DNA from: Eubacteriales bacterium
GTDB lineage: Bacteria; Bacillota; Clostridia; Christensenellales; Aristaeellaceae
Length of the DNA stretch: 64,000 bases
Direction of reading: 5' to 3'
Assembly (NCBI GenBank): GCA_028693055.1
Contig: JAQUWD010000011.1
Span: 1 to 64,000, forward strand
Translations under genes and position numbers: made by a program
Notes under the pieces: generated by a model
What the model saw: the letters and a program-made list of their open reading frames with translations, nothing else
Told to the model about the DNA's origin: nothing
Database searches by the model: none
In this document: piece after piece, positions 9,264-19,178 of the stretch
Numbering within the stretch: the first letter of the stretch is position 1
Layout: the number at the start of each line of letters is the position of its first letter

Positions 9264-11364
9264 AATACAAAAGCAAAACCCGCTTGGCTTTCTGCTAAAG
9301 CGGAACCTGTTTCTGGGTTTACTCAACTTTCTGGTTATGTTTTTCCCAATGGCCTTCTTCGGCTTTGTCACCATGGCAAGGCTCAAAAGCGACTTAACCT
9401 ACATTACCGACCCGGCGACCTATTTACTCCGTGCTGTGAATACGGAGGGCATCCCCTTTAACGCGGAGATCATGTCCATTCTCTACGGCGCGCTGGGCTT
9501 TCTAAGCGCTATGGTGCTTTTTCATCACCTATTTTCTCGCAAAAGCGCCATGCTGGAGGCTTCCCTGCCGTTGACCCGGCAGAAGGCTTTTGTTCTACGG
9601 CTGCTCTGCGGGGGCGTTCTACTGCTGCTGCCGCTGCTTCTGAACATTCTGCTCTATTTCGTGTCTATTGTTATCAACGGCTTCTGGTCGTACATACTGC
9701 CTCAGCTTTTGGTTCCCAAGTTTGCCGCGCTATTCATGATCACCCTGTATGGCTTCGCGCTCGGTGTGCTCAGCACCACGCTCACCGGCCAGTTCTGGTC
9801 CTCCCTTCTGGCGGGAGCCACCATCGCTCTTTCCTTAGAGGGACTAGCGCTGATCACCGGTGAAATTGCAACCCACTACCTTCGCACCTTGCCGAGAGAG
9901 ACCATACTATCCGCCACCAAGCTATACTCCCCGGTAATGACTTTATACAAGGGCTGGGTATCCCCCATGACCTTCCGTTGGCTTCCGGGTCTACTGGCGA
10001 TCCTCGTCTTTTTAGCCCTTAGCTTTTGGCTCTATTCCATTCGCAAAACCGAGGCTGCCGAAAAGGTATTGGCCTTCGAACCATTGAAGGGAATCATGGA
10101 GGGCGTACTAGGCGTGGTGGGCGCCGCGCTTCTCGGTTTTCTCTTCATGTCCGTCTTTGGCTCCGAAACAGGGCTGCTGGTGGGTCTTATCCTAGGAGCC
10201 GCAGCCGTCTTTGTCCTATGCCGTGTGATCTTCAATCTGGGCTTCTCCAAGCTACTGGCTCATTGGCCTATTGCACTAGCCAGCCTTCTGATTGCGCTGA
10301 CGGCTTGGGGCTGCATCCGGCAGGACGTTTTTGGCTATGACCGCTACCTGCCCAGCGCAGAGGCCCTCACATCCGTAACCATCCACAACGCTTCCGAAGC
10401 GGATTCTCAAACCATCTCCTTCTCCTCCCCGAACGCAGTAGTCACAGCCCTTGGCTGGACGCAAATCATGCGGGACGCCAGCACCTCCATCGCACACGGC
10501 TTCAGCTATGCTGGCAGCGGCGGGCATCTGGTGGAATACCAGATCGGAAATCAAACCGTCACCCGCTCCTACCCCGAGGACGTGAAGGCCGCCTCCTACC
10601 CTACCATACTCCGTCTACTGGAAACCGAGGATTTCAAAACCAGCTATCAAAGTACCGCTACGTCCACGGCTCTGATCGAACCAAGCCTTGGCATCAGCAC
10701 CAATTTCCGCAATGTTTTATCGGACAAGGAAGCCATCGAGCGTTTCGGCATCAGTCTTTCCTACAGCGCGTTCAACCGCCAGTCCGAGCAAAAGCAGAAG
10801 GCGCTGCTGGATGCGTACTGGCAGGACGTAGCCGACCGTACCGCCGAGCAATGGCAAACAAAAAGCATCCTTACGCTAAATGTATCCGGCTCTACGCCCG
10901 GCACGCTTCCCTATCAGGAAAGTTACGTTTATCGTCAGCTGCCCATATACGCCTGTGACACCCGTTTTTTAACCGCCGTTTTCGGCGACAAGGCCCAAGC
11001 GTTTATCGACTATGCCTCCGGCGGCTACGCGCTGGAGGACGGGGTTAAGGTGGTCTATCAGACCTACGACGAGGAGACTGTCAGCGATTACAGTGCTCGG
11101 GAGCGTATTCCCCTAACCAGCGAGCTGATCACCGATCCCCAGCAAATACGGGAGCTGCTCCAGAACGCCAGCGATCAGCCGGGCAGCAGCTGCTATTATT
11201 ACCAACCCACCGATCCCAACAGCAATATTTTCATCTTCTGGGATCAGGATCTACTGGAATGGGGCGTTTCGCTCGCAACCATCGATTACACAACCTTACC
11301 CCAAAGCGAGCAACACACCTACCGCTCCGTTCTCTATCCCGTTGATACGCCAGCAGACAATTGA
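9253..11364 (+). CDS. ABC transporter membrane/permease subunit
   Basis: Multiple TM segments followed by long soluble C-terminus; ATG at 9253 overlaps the ATPase gene by 11 bp. Confidence 0.75.
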   Translation: MQTKIQKQNPLGFLLKRNLFLGLLNFLVMFFPMAFFGFVTMARLKSDLTYITDPATYLLRAVNTEGIPFNAEIMSILYGALGFLSAMVLFHHLFSRKSAMLEASLPLTRQKAFVLRLLCGGVLLLLPLLLNILLYFVSIVINGFWSYILPQLLVPKFAALFMITLYGFALGVLSTTLTGQFWSSLLAGATIALSLEGLALITGEIATHYLRTLPRETILSATKLYSPVMTLYKGWVSPMTFRWLPGLLAILVFLALSFWLYSIRKTEAAEKVLAFEPLKGIMEGVLGVVGAALLGFLFMSVFGSETGLLVGLILGAAAVFVLCRVIFNLGFSKLLAHWPIALASLLIALTAWGCIRQDVFGYDRYLPSAEALTSVTIHNASEADSQTISFSSPNAVVTALGWTQIMRDASTSIAHGFSYAGSGGHLVEYQIGNQTVTRSYPEDVKAASYPTILRLLETEDFKTSYQSTATSTALIEPSLGISTNFRNVLSDKEAIERFGISLSYSAFNRQSEQKQKALLDAYWQDVADRTAEQWQTKSILTLNVSGSTPGTLPYQESYVYRQLPIYACDTRFLTAVFGDKAQAFIDYASGGYALEDGVKVVYQTYDEETVSDYSARERIPLTSELITDPQQIRELLQNASDQPGSSCYYYQPTDPNSNIFIFWDQDLLEWGVSLATIDYTTLPQSEQHTYRSVLYPVDTPADN

Positions 11365-11417
11365 GAGCAGGGGCTTCCGCCCAATGTCATTAAGTTAAGG
11401 AATAACCAGGCAAAAGC

Positions 11418-11452
11418 ACGAAGTATAGCAATATGTTTCGTGCTTTTTTTGT
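11418..11452. terminator. terminator-like hairpin inside left end of IS relic
   Basis: AAAGCACGAA...TTCGTGCTTTTTTT. Confidence 0.6.
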
Positions 11453-11490
11453 ACAAAAAAGATTTGAAGAACGGCATAAAAAGCTATTGA

Positions 11491-11697
11491 CAAAATGACA
11501 AGCGAAAGCTCGATTACCAAATCAATCTCGACACAGCTATTTATCTATGTCTCAATTTCTTCAATAACAGTCAACAAACACCGTCTGAAACTGAAAACCT
11601 TATTCGCTCTTACCTAGTTCCCATTCGTCCAAATCGGTCTTTCCCAAGAAGGAGCAAATCAACCAGATCTGTCAGTTTCAATTATAGATTAAACTAA
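11491..11697 (+). pseudogene. C-terminal fragment of IS4-family transposase
   Basis: QNDKRKLDYQINLDTAIYLCLNFFNNSQQTPSETENLIRSYLVPIRPNRSFPRRSKSTRSVSFNYRLN*. Confidence 0.7.
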
Positions 11698-11765
11698 TTC
11701 GTTCTGTTTTTCAACATATTTCTTCTTGGGTTGCTTCTCATTAGTAACCTTCTAGTTTTGTGCGC

Positions 11766-11807
11766 AAAAAAACGAGTTCTCGCTATAATGGCTACATCTC
11801 GTTTTTT
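11766..11807. terminator. terminator-like hairpin inside right end of IS relic
   Basis: AAAAAACGAG...CTCGTTTTTT. Confidence 0.6.
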
Positions 11808-11914
11808 CCCTGTTGCTTAACTTAATGACATTGGGCTTCCGCCCCTGCACCCTGACAAGGGCTATGCCCTTGACCCATTCTTTGCTTGTACACACCCTTA
11901 CACAAAACCCCATC

Positions 11915-11945
11915 GAAAAAGCCCCGCGACCCTCCGTCGCGGGGC
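11915..11945 (-). terminator. rho-independent terminator of lysA, part of a dispersed repeat
   Basis: GCCCCGCGACGGAGGGTCGCGGGGC followed by TTTTTC on minus strand. Confidence 0.9.
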
Positions 11946-11997
11946 GATTCCCACCTCACCCCCTGCCGCAGCAGTCCGGTGTGCAGGGGCACTGCCC
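11921..11997 (-). repeat. dispersed ~77-bp repeat copy A (3' end of lysA)
   Basis: Nearly gapless similarity to 19103-19178. Confidence 0.8.
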
Positions 11998-13248
11998 CTG
12001 CCATGCGGGGTCGCAGTCTAGAGTGGCAAAATAGTCTTTGGGCGTTTCCGCTCGACGAATCAATTGGAAGATTCCGTCCTGACGGTATAGTACCTCCTTG
12101 CAGCGTAGCTTGCCGTTGTAGTTGTAGCCCATGCTTAAGCCGTGAGCGCCGGTGTCGTGGATTACGAGAAGATCACCAATGGCTGTTTTGGGCAAAGAAC
12201 GATCGATGGCAAACTTGTCGTTGTTTTCGCATAGGCTGCCAACCACGTCCACAATATCGTCATGGGGCAAATGCTCCTTGCCGGGAATGGTGATATGATG
12301 GTACGCGCCATACATTGCCGGACGCATTAGATCGCAGGCAGAAGCGTCGACGCCTAAATAGTGCTTGTAAATATTCTTTTCATGAATGATGTGCGTTACC
12401 AGCCAACCGCAGGGGCCGGTCATGTAACGTCCTAGCTCGGTTTTGATGGCGACGCCTGTTATACCTTTTGCAGTAAAACAGCTGTGATATTTTTCCGCTA
12501 CGCCTGCGCCCACGGCTTCCAAATCGGTAGCGGGTGCATCCGGCAGGTAAGGAATGCCGATACCGCCTGAAAGGTTGATAAAGCTTAAGGTAAGCCCGCT
12601 TTCGTCCATCAACTCAAGCCCGGTTTGGAAGAGTATCTCCGCTAACGCAGGATAATAAGCCGGATCGGTGGTGTTGCTGCTTAGGAAGGAATGAAGGCCA
12701 AAGCGCTTCAGACCGTTTTCCTTGAGCATTTTCAACGCTTGACTCAGCTGCTGGCGAGTCATGCCGTATTTTGCATCGCCCGGATCGCCCATGATGGTGT
12801 TGCCAATGCGAAACGAACCGCCGGGATTGTACCGCAGACAGACCTCCTCGGGCACACCGCCGTTTTCCCGTAGCGTTGCCACATGGGTGAGATCGTCCAG
12901 ATTAATATAAGCGTTTAAGCGCCGGGCATAGCGAAACTCCTCAGGCGGCACATCGTTTGCGCTGAACATGATATCCCGCCCTTGAAAACCGCAAGCCTCG
13001 GCGAGCATCAGCTCGGTCATGCTGGCGCAGTCCACACCGCAGCCTTCCTCCTTCAAAATACGAAGAATGGCAGGGGTGGGCAGCGCTTTTACCGCAAAAT
13101 ACTCGCGAAACTCCGGCACGCCGGAAAACGCAGCCTGAAGCCGCCGGGCAGTGCCGCGTATGCCCGCCTCGTCATATAGATGAAAGGGTGTATCATACGC
13201 CTGTGCAGCGTTAAAATATACCTGATCGGATAAAGAAAAATTCGGCAT
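11956..13248 (-). CDS. lysA: diaminopimelate decarboxylase
   Basis: PLP-binding YFAVKALP, FGLHSFLSS, GGGIGIPY-like INLSGGIGIPY, VVGSLCENNDKFAIDR; ATG at 13248 after ggaggaaag. Confidence 0.9.
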   Translation of the reverse strand: MPNFSLSDQVYFNAAQAYDTPFHLYDEAGIRGTARRLQAAFSGVPEFREYFAVKALPTPAILRILKEEGCGVDCASMTELMLAEACGFQGRDIMFSANDVPPEEFRYARRLNAYINLDDLTHVATLRENGGVPEEVCLRYNPGGSFRIGNTIMGDPGDAKYGMTRQQLSQALKMLKENGLKRFGLHSFLSSNTTDPAYYPALAEILFQTGLELMDESGLTLSFINLSGGIGIPYLPDAPATDLEAVGAGVAEKYHSCFTAKGITGVAIKTELGRYMTGPCGWLVTHIIHEKNIYKHYLGVDASACDLMRPAMYGAYHHITIPGKEHLPHDDIVDVVGSLCENNDKFAIDRSLPKTAIGDLLVIHDTGAHGLSMGYNYNGKLRCKEVLYRQDGIFQLIRRAETPKDYFATLDCDPAWQGQCPCTPDCCGRG

Positions 13249-13513
13249 ACTTTCCTCCATGGTGTGTATTGGGTTCGACCCATTGTACCATAGGGATTTT
13301 TGCAATTCAATGCAAATACAAGGGAAATGCGAAGGCAGTAAGTTCGCAAAATACGTTTCTGTGTGATTTTTGGTAATTAATTTTCAAAAATATACAATTT
13401 ATTATTGACACAAGACTGTTTCCGCTGTAAACTCATTTTGTATATAAAACGATTAATTTCATATATGAAATATGAGCAGTTAAATTGTTACTGACGAGAT
13501 TGGAGGGTGCTTT

Positions 13514-14305
13514 TTGGATGATCATAATCGACCTATTGCTGCAAATGACTATACTGTCCCCGCCATCAGCCGTGCGCTTGACGTAATTGAGTACTTATCC
13601 GCAAATTCACGCGAGTACACACTGAATGAATTGGTTGAAAGGCTGGGCTTTCCCAAGGCTTCACTCTTTCGCATTCTGCATACACTAAAGCAACGGGGTT
13701 TTGTTTTTCAATCAGATAGCGGTTTATACAAAATTGGCAATGCAATGTACATGCTTATGCTGGACAAACGACGTTCCGAGGTTCTTCCATTATTGTTCCG
13801 AGAAGAAATGGCTAGACTCGCAAGACGTTCCGGACAGGTAACCCAGTTATCTGTATTGACAGACACAGGAGTGATGTATCTTGACGCGGTTCAGCCTCAA
13901 CGCGAACTCAGCATCATCGCTCCCCTTCACCAAACCTTACCAGTAAACATTTCTGCTGGGGGAAAGGTGATCCTTGCCTATCAAACAAAAGAATATCAGA
14001 AACACTTTTTAAAATGCGCCAAGCTAGCCAACCAAACTGCTAAAACGATTTCTAACATACCCGATTTTCTACTTGAACTTGATCGCGTGCGAGAGCGGGG
14101 ATTTGGACTTGATGACGAAGAGTATGCTGTTGGCGTTGGATGTATGGCCATGCCTATTTGGAATGCAGAGGGAGAGGTTATCGCCGCAATCGGTACAACA
14201 GGTCAATATTGCATGTATGACTCGGCAGAAAAAATCGCTATGCTAGGGAAAACCATACGTGACGCTGCCGAGAAAGCTACTGCAATTTTAACTTGTAATC
14301 CATAA
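13514..14305 (+). CDS. IclR family transcriptional regulator
   Basis: wHTH AISRALDVIEYLSANSREYTLNELVERLGFPKASLFRILHTLKQRGFV plus IclR effector domain. Confidence 0.93.
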   Translation: MDDHNRPIAANDYTVPAISRALDVIEYLSANSREYTLNELVERLGFPKASLFRILHTLKQRGFVFQSDSGLYKIGNAMYMLMLDKRRSEVLPLLFREEMARLARRSGQVTQLSVLTDTGVMYLDAVQPQRELSIIAPLHQTLPVNISAGGKVILAYQTKEYQKHFLKCAKLANQTAKTISNIPDFLLELDRVRERGFGLDDEEYAVGVGCMAMPIWNAEGEVIAAIGTTGQYCMYDSAEKIAMLGKTIRDAAEKATAILTCNP

Positions 14306-14321
14306 AGGAGGAAACTGAAAA

Positions 14322-14430
14322 ATGGGTTCTCTTATTTAACGGTAGCGGCGTATTGGAGCATGACGCCGGAAAGCCTACCATTCATAACCGGCTGATGAAA
14401 CAACTGTTAAACACTGATGATGCCCAGTAA
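14322..14430 (+). pseudogene. gene remnant: RBS+start (MGSLI) joined out of frame to a C-terminal fragment
   Basis: aaaggagg...ATGGGTTCTCTTATT then frame-shifted FNGSGVLEHDAGKPTIHNRLMKQLLNTDDAQ*. Confidence 0.4.
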
Positions 14431-14570
14431 ATACTTACGCAAGCGTATTGAAGCGTTGAAGCCATGATATATCTTTGCCCGCTTTGTTCCCGGCTTAGAG
14501 TAGCGCGTGGCTTACAGCTATATAACGTCACACTCACAAAAACCGTCTCAAAATGAAGGAGGATATCGGT

Positions 14571-15836
14571 ATGATCAAACGCTTGATGGCAATTCTAATC
14601 GCTGCAATACTTATGATAAGCATATGCACGCTTTCTCTGGCAGAGGAAAAGATCGAACTCACTTATTGCTATTGGGGAGCTGCTGCGGAAGCACAAGTAC
14701 GTGAAGAAGTCGTACAGATGTTTAATGCCTCTCAGGATAAGATCGTCGTTAAACCAATTTTTATCGAAGGCGGTACATATCTAGCCAAGCTGCAAGCCTA
14801 TTTTGCTGCTGGAGAAGCGCCGGATATCATCCAAAGCTCAGGCGATTTCGGTGACACCTATATCAGCAAAGGCATGATAGAAGACTTGACCCCCTATATC
14901 GAGCGTGATGCTCTAACCGACGCATGGGATTCCATCCTGCTGGACGCCTACACCTATGATGGAAAGGTTTATGCCGCCCCCATGATTTTCAATTCCTTCT
15001 ACCTTATCTATAATAAAACCCTGTTTGATAAAGCTGGCGTTCCTTATCCGACTGACGACTGGACAGAATCGGATTTTCTGGACGCCGCACAAAAGCTAAC
15101 CAGTGGCGAAGGTGTAGAAAAGACATATGGTGTACGACTAAGTTGGCTTCCTACAACGCTGCTAGCCGATATGTATGGCACATCCATCTTCGAAGAATCT
15201 GCAATGAAGCTACACGTATCGGATAATCAGGCTTTCATTGATTCCTTCCAGTTTCTGACCGATCTGGCCCTCAAGTATGGCGTTGCCCCGGATGCGGCTG
15301 GCGAAAAGGCTGCAGGCTCCGGTTTCGTAAGCGGGCGTTTCGGCATGGAAGTTTCTGCCATGTGGGACATGGATCAAATTGTCAAGACCGTAGGGGACAG
15401 CTTCGAATTTGATATCGCAAAATTTCCGATCAGCGAAACCTATGGCCGTTGGCGTACACCTATCGCAAACATTGGCTACTACATGTTTAGCGGCTCTAAG
15501 CAGAAAGAGGCTGCCTGGGAGTTCATAAAATATGCATCTACTGACCAGGAAGCTCAAAAGGTTATGAATCTTGCCGGTATACCGGCAAGCAAAGCCGTTG
15601 TTACCGCGCCCGACTTCGCCAATACTTATCCGGAAGGTTGGCCAACCCTGAACAAGAGCATTGTACAGAGTATGGATTCTGCGGTTTTGTGGCCTACATC
15701 AACTGGTGTTTGGCAGAAATTGCTAACCGAATTAACTAACCAGTATGATTTGGTCATGAACGGCAAGGTTACTGTGGAACAAGCGGTTCAGGATTTACAA
15801 CGCGTTGGAGATGGAATACTACTTAAGAACAAATAG
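14571..15836 (+). CDS. extracellular solute-binding protein (carbohydrate ABC transporter)
   Basis: Signal peptide MIKRLMAILIAAILMISICTLSLAEE; YFAAGEAPDIIQ; WEFIKYAS; RBS aaggagg. Confidence 0.92.
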   Translation: MIKRLMAILIAAILMISICTLSLAEEKIELTYCYWGAAAEAQVREEVVQMFNASQDKIVVKPIFIEGGTYLAKLQAYFAAGEAPDIIQSSGDFGDTYISKGMIEDLTPYIERDALTDAWDSILLDAYTYDGKVYAAPMIFNSFYLIYNKTLFDKAGVPYPTDDWTESDFLDAAQKLTSGEGVEKTYGVRLSWLPTTLLADMYGTSIFEESAMKLHVSDNQAFIDSFQFLTDLALKYGVAPDAAGEKAAGSGFVSGRFGMEVSAMWDMDQIVKTVGDSFEFDIAKFPISETYGRWRTPIANIGYYMFSGSKQKEAAWEFIKYASTDQEAQKVMNLAGIPASKAVVTAPDFANTYPEGWPTLNKSIVQSMDSAVLWPTSTGVWQKLLTELTNQYDLVMNGKVTVEQAVQDLQRVGDGILLKNK

Positions 15837-15953
15837 GCAAACAGCAGGCATTGGAGCGATGCAGCTTCAGCTCTGATGTAATAGCATGATCTCATAATGA
15901 AAAGTATTCGTTTTCTGTCTGCCCATTTGTGCACAATGGAGGGGTGTTCTGCA

Positions 15954-16859
15954 ATGATTCAATCTACTACACAGATAACCAAAACGACAATGAGTCGGTT
16001 GCGTCGTCGTGAGGAACAAGCTTTTTATCTATTTATTCTCCCTTGGATTCTAGGCTTTTTATTATTAACCCTCGGCCCAATGTTGATATCGCTCTATACC
16101 AGTTTTACCAATTGGGACGGTATCACCGCGCCTCGATGGAACAATTTTGCTAATTATCAAATAATGTTTACGATGGATGACCAATTCATCCATAGTGCTA
16201 TCGTAACTGGCAAGTATGTCCTTTTTGCGGTTCCCACCTCATTGATATTTGCATTGCTACTGGCTGCCTTGTTATGCCGGAATCTCCCAGGAAGCGCCTT
16301 TTTTCAAGGTTTATATTACTTTCCCTCCATTGTATCCGGTGTGGCTGTATTCATGGTTTGGAACTATATGTTTGACCCTATTACCGGGGTTATCAATCAT
16401 CTATTATCAATACTAGGGATACAAGGTCCATTATGGTTAGCCAGTCCGGATTGGTCATTACCTGCATTAGTGCTAATGAATCTATTCTTTTGCGGTGGAC
16501 AAATGCTCATTTTTGTAGCTGGTATTAAACAGATACCTCAGGAGTATTATGAAGCCGCCAGTATTGACGGCGCCAGTGGTTGGGTTAATTTTCGAAAAAT
16601 AACCGTGCCGATGCTCATCCCCATGATAATCTACAATCTCATTACATCTATTATTTCTACCGTGCAGGTATTTGCACAATCGTTTATTATGACAGGTGGA
16701 GGACCGGCGAAATCCACTTATTTTATGGTATATTATCTTTATGAAACGGCATTTAAATTTACTGATTTTGGCTATGCATCGGCTATGGCCTGGGTCATCA
16801 TGGTTATCATCCTGTTATTCAGTCTTCTGGTTCTAAAGCGCAATCGAGACAACTCATAA
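15954..16859 (+). CDS. carbohydrate ABC transporter permease (MalF/UgpA type)
   Basis: EEQAFYLFILPWILGFLLLTLGPMLISLYTSFTNWDG and EAASIDGASGWVNFRKITVPML EAA loop; ATG at 15954 after tggagggg. Confidence 0.92.
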   Translation: MIQSTTQITKTTMSRLRRREEQAFYLFILPWILGFLLLTLGPMLISLYTSFTNWDGITAPRWNNFANYQIMFTMDDQFIHSAIVTGKYVLFAVPTSLIFALLLAALLCRNLPGSAFFQGLYYFPSIVSGVAVFMVWNYMFDPITGVINHLLSILGIQGPLWLASPDWSLPALVLMNLFFCGGQMLIFVAGIKQIPQEYYEAASIDGASGWVNFRKITVPMLIPMIIYNLITSIISTVQVFAQSFIMTGGGPAKSTYFMVYYLYETAFKFTDFGYASAMAWVIMVIILLFSLLVLKRNRDNS

Positions 16860-16871
16860 GGGGAAACGAAT

Positions 16872-16979
16872 ATGAATACACAATCAGCTGGAAAACATAC
16901 CTTTACCCATAAACATGGATCAATTGGTGGATACCCAAAACAAAACTTTGGGTCTAAGGCTATTGGAAAAAACGGGTGA
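16872..16979 (+). pseudogene. start of a lost second gene (probable MalG-type permease) running into GH2 sequence
   Basis: RBS aaggggaaacg + ATG; MNTQSAGKHTFTHKHGSIGGY...; continues out of frame into the GH2 coding region and stops at TGA 16977-16979. Confidence 0.45.
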
Positions 16980-18603
16980 TATGCGGTTTCGAGTGAATCG
17001 AATGGAAATCAAACTATGGGGCGGAAATCTGGTTCCTATCGATGGTTGGACCCATCGTTGGGATAAGCAGCGCAGTACAAAGCTTTTTCATCGTTTAGAC
17101 GATTTGGGCTGCAATCTATATCGACTCTGGGGAGGCGGTATGCCATACGGCGATGATTTCTATGAGGACTGTGACCGTAGTGGAATCATGATTTATCAAG
17201 ATTTCTATTTAAATTGGTCCTATTATCTTGATGGAGAGAAAGAGCGTGAACTTTTTTATCAAGAAGCACTTCATACGGTGCGGCGGCTCAAGCACCATGC
17301 CAGTATTTTGCTTTGGAGTGGCGGAAATGAAACGCTTATGCATCACCAAGAAAATGCTTATGAACGCCCAGAATTATCTTATGCACCCTTTATGGAGGAT
17401 TTCGCACGTGCTGCCCAAGAGGCGGATCCAGACCGTTTCTATCTTCTCAGCTCACCTAGTGGTGGAAATTATCCAAGCGATCCAGGTGAAGGGGACGGCC
17501 ATCCTCTGTATTACACCTATCGTCATGCCGTGGAGAAATACCCAGTATTTGTTTCAGAGTCAGCGCGCACCTCTACTGGGCCTCTGCGTAGTCTAAAACG
17601 TTTTATGAACGAAGATGAAATATGGCCGAAGGGCTATATCAACCAAGTCACCTATCCTAGTGCGCATCCCAATAAAGAGAAATATTTCAAAGCCGACGAA
17701 AAATTCTTTATCCCTTTATGGAAGCGGGTACCCATTCCCGATACATGGAAAAAATGGAGCGCCGGTTTCTTTGCAGGCGAATCGGCGGCTGTAGAGCGTT
17801 TTTATGAAGCCCATGACGCAGCATCTCTAGTATATCGATACAATGCCGCTTACGCTGACTTCATGAGGACGTACAGTGAGGGTGTTCTGCGAGGAAAACC
17901 ATATTTTGATAGTGAAAGTCGTCGAACTCCTAATGGCTATTTGCTATGGAAGGTAAACGATACATGGCCGCAGTTCTACTGCTCCCTCATTGACTATTTT
18001 ATGGAGACCTATATTCCCTATTATCAGGTGAAACGCTCCTTTGCCCCCATTTTACTATCTTTTGAAGACGATAACCATCTGTTGCTTTGGGGTGTAAACG
18101 ACACAGCGCATGAGGTGTGCGGAACTCTGCGAGTTGTAGGCTTCAGCATGGCCAATAATCGCATAATGGGTGAATTTACGGTGCCTGTATCTCTCCGAGC
18201 AGGTGAATCCCGTGTCCTCACAGATCTTGACCCTATTTGCCCCGTGATACGGGAATGGGTGCTTTATGCTTCATTAACAACCAGTGACGGTCACGAGTTA
18301 GCCCGCAAAGACGCCTTTATCGAGCTGGAACGTTATCTGACTTTTCCGGAGGCAAAGCTTTCTCTTGAATGGCACGACGATACAATCATTGTACAAACGG
18401 ATCGCTTCGCCCACTGTGTCGAGCTGGGAGGTGGAGTCGATGGGCAGGAATTCGGTTGGCTATTTGATGATAACTACTTCAATATACTGCCATTTGAAAA
18501 AAGAGTTATTCACGTACTTGAACGCCCATCAGACAGCTGCATACTCCATGCAAAAGCCCATTATTCTCCCTATGAAACGACTGTGAGTGTTAAAAATGAT
18601 TGA
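16915..18603 (+). CDS. glycoside hydrolase family 2 (beta-mannosidase-like), N-terminal domain missing
   Basis: Begins within GH2 (QLVDTQNKTLGLRLLEKTGDMRFRVNRMEIKLWGGNLVPIDGW); catalytic-type motifs LLWSGGNE and PVFVSES retained. Confidence 0.8.
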   Translation: MDQLVDTQNKTLGLRLLEKTGDMRFRVNRMEIKLWGGNLVPIDGWTHRWDKQRSTKLFHRLDDLGCNLYRLWGGGMPYGDDFYEDCDRSGIMIYQDFYLNWSYYLDGEKERELFYQEALHTVRRLKHHASILLWSGGNETLMHHQENAYERPELSYAPFMEDFARAAQEADPDRFYLLSSPSGGNYPSDPGEGDGHPLYYTYRHAVEKYPVFVSESARTSTGPLRSLKRFMNEDEIWPKGYINQVTYPSAHPNKEKYFKADEKFFIPLWKRVPIPDTWKKWSAGFFAGESAAVERFYEAHDAASLVYRYNAAYADFMRTYSEGVLRGKPYFDSESRRTPNGYLLWKVNDTWPQFYCSLIDYFMETYIPYYQVKRSFAPILLSFEDDNHLLLWGVNDTAHEVCGTLRVVGFSMANNRIMGEFTVPVSLRAGESRVLTDLDPICPVIREWVLYASLTTSDGHELARKDAFIELERYLTFPEAKLSLEWHDDTIIVQTDRFAHCVELGGGVDGQEFGWLFDDNYFNILPFEKRVIHVLERPSDSCILHAKAHYSPYETTVSVKND

Positions 18604-19036
18604 ATGGAAAGTGAAAAGCGCCCAGCCAGCCGAAGTGTGCTCTATGCCGGAGGGGTTTATCTATGAACCGCCAACAGAGCAGTTTGATCTCAAAAATGAC
18701 TGGCTAACTTGGCGAAAATGCCAAGCATCCCTTCCCTTAGAAACAGCGGCAATCTGCGGTTTTTTATCCAGCCGTAAAGCCAAATGTACCAGTTTTGAAC
18801 AAGTCGAAACTCATACGCAGCAGGAGCAATTTCTTTTTGCTAAAGGTATTTCTACCATGATATTGCTTACATCAACAAAAATACCCTTGTATTTTTCCTT
18901 TCCCGAAGGCTCATCGCTAATCGTTTTTCCCGGTGCGGCCCATTATTTAGGACCCTCTCTCACGGAAAACGCACTATGTATAGTCGTTACCTCACCGAAA
19001 TCCACAACAAGCCTTTTTCCTTTGTCCGAACCGTAA
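18595..19036 (+). CDS. cupin-like protein, possibly ureidoglycolate-lyase-like
   Basis: ATG overlaps GH2 stop; small beta-rich FLFAKGISTMILLTS...LIVFPGAAHYLGPSL. Confidence 0.4.
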
Positions 19037-19102
19037 TCCTGTTCCAATAACACAATCCAATCGTATCACTGTGCACCCTCGCTTCTCACTCCCAATGAAA
19101 AC

Positions 19103-19127
19103 GCCCCGCGACCCTCCGTCGCGGGGC
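19103..19127 (-). terminator. rho-independent terminator (same stem as lysA terminator)
   Basis: GCCCCGCGACGGAGGGTCGCGGGGCGTTTTC on minus strand. Confidence 0.9.
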
Positions 19128-19178
19128 ATTCTACACCCATCCACTGCCGCAGCTGTCCGGGATGCAGTAGCACTGCTG
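19103..19178 (-). repeat. dispersed ~77-bp repeat copy B
   Basis: Similarity to 11921-11997, begins immediately after the stop of the 19179-20435 gene. Confidence 0.8.

Larger units (their letters stand above)
11383..11832. mobile_element. degenerate IS4-family (IS231-like ends) insertion sequence relic
   Basis: AATGTCATTAAGTTAAG / CTTAACTTAATGACATT inverted ends, flanked by direct repeat GGGCTTCCGCCC at 11371-11382 and 11833-11844; transposase C-terminal fragment inside. Confidence 0.8.
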
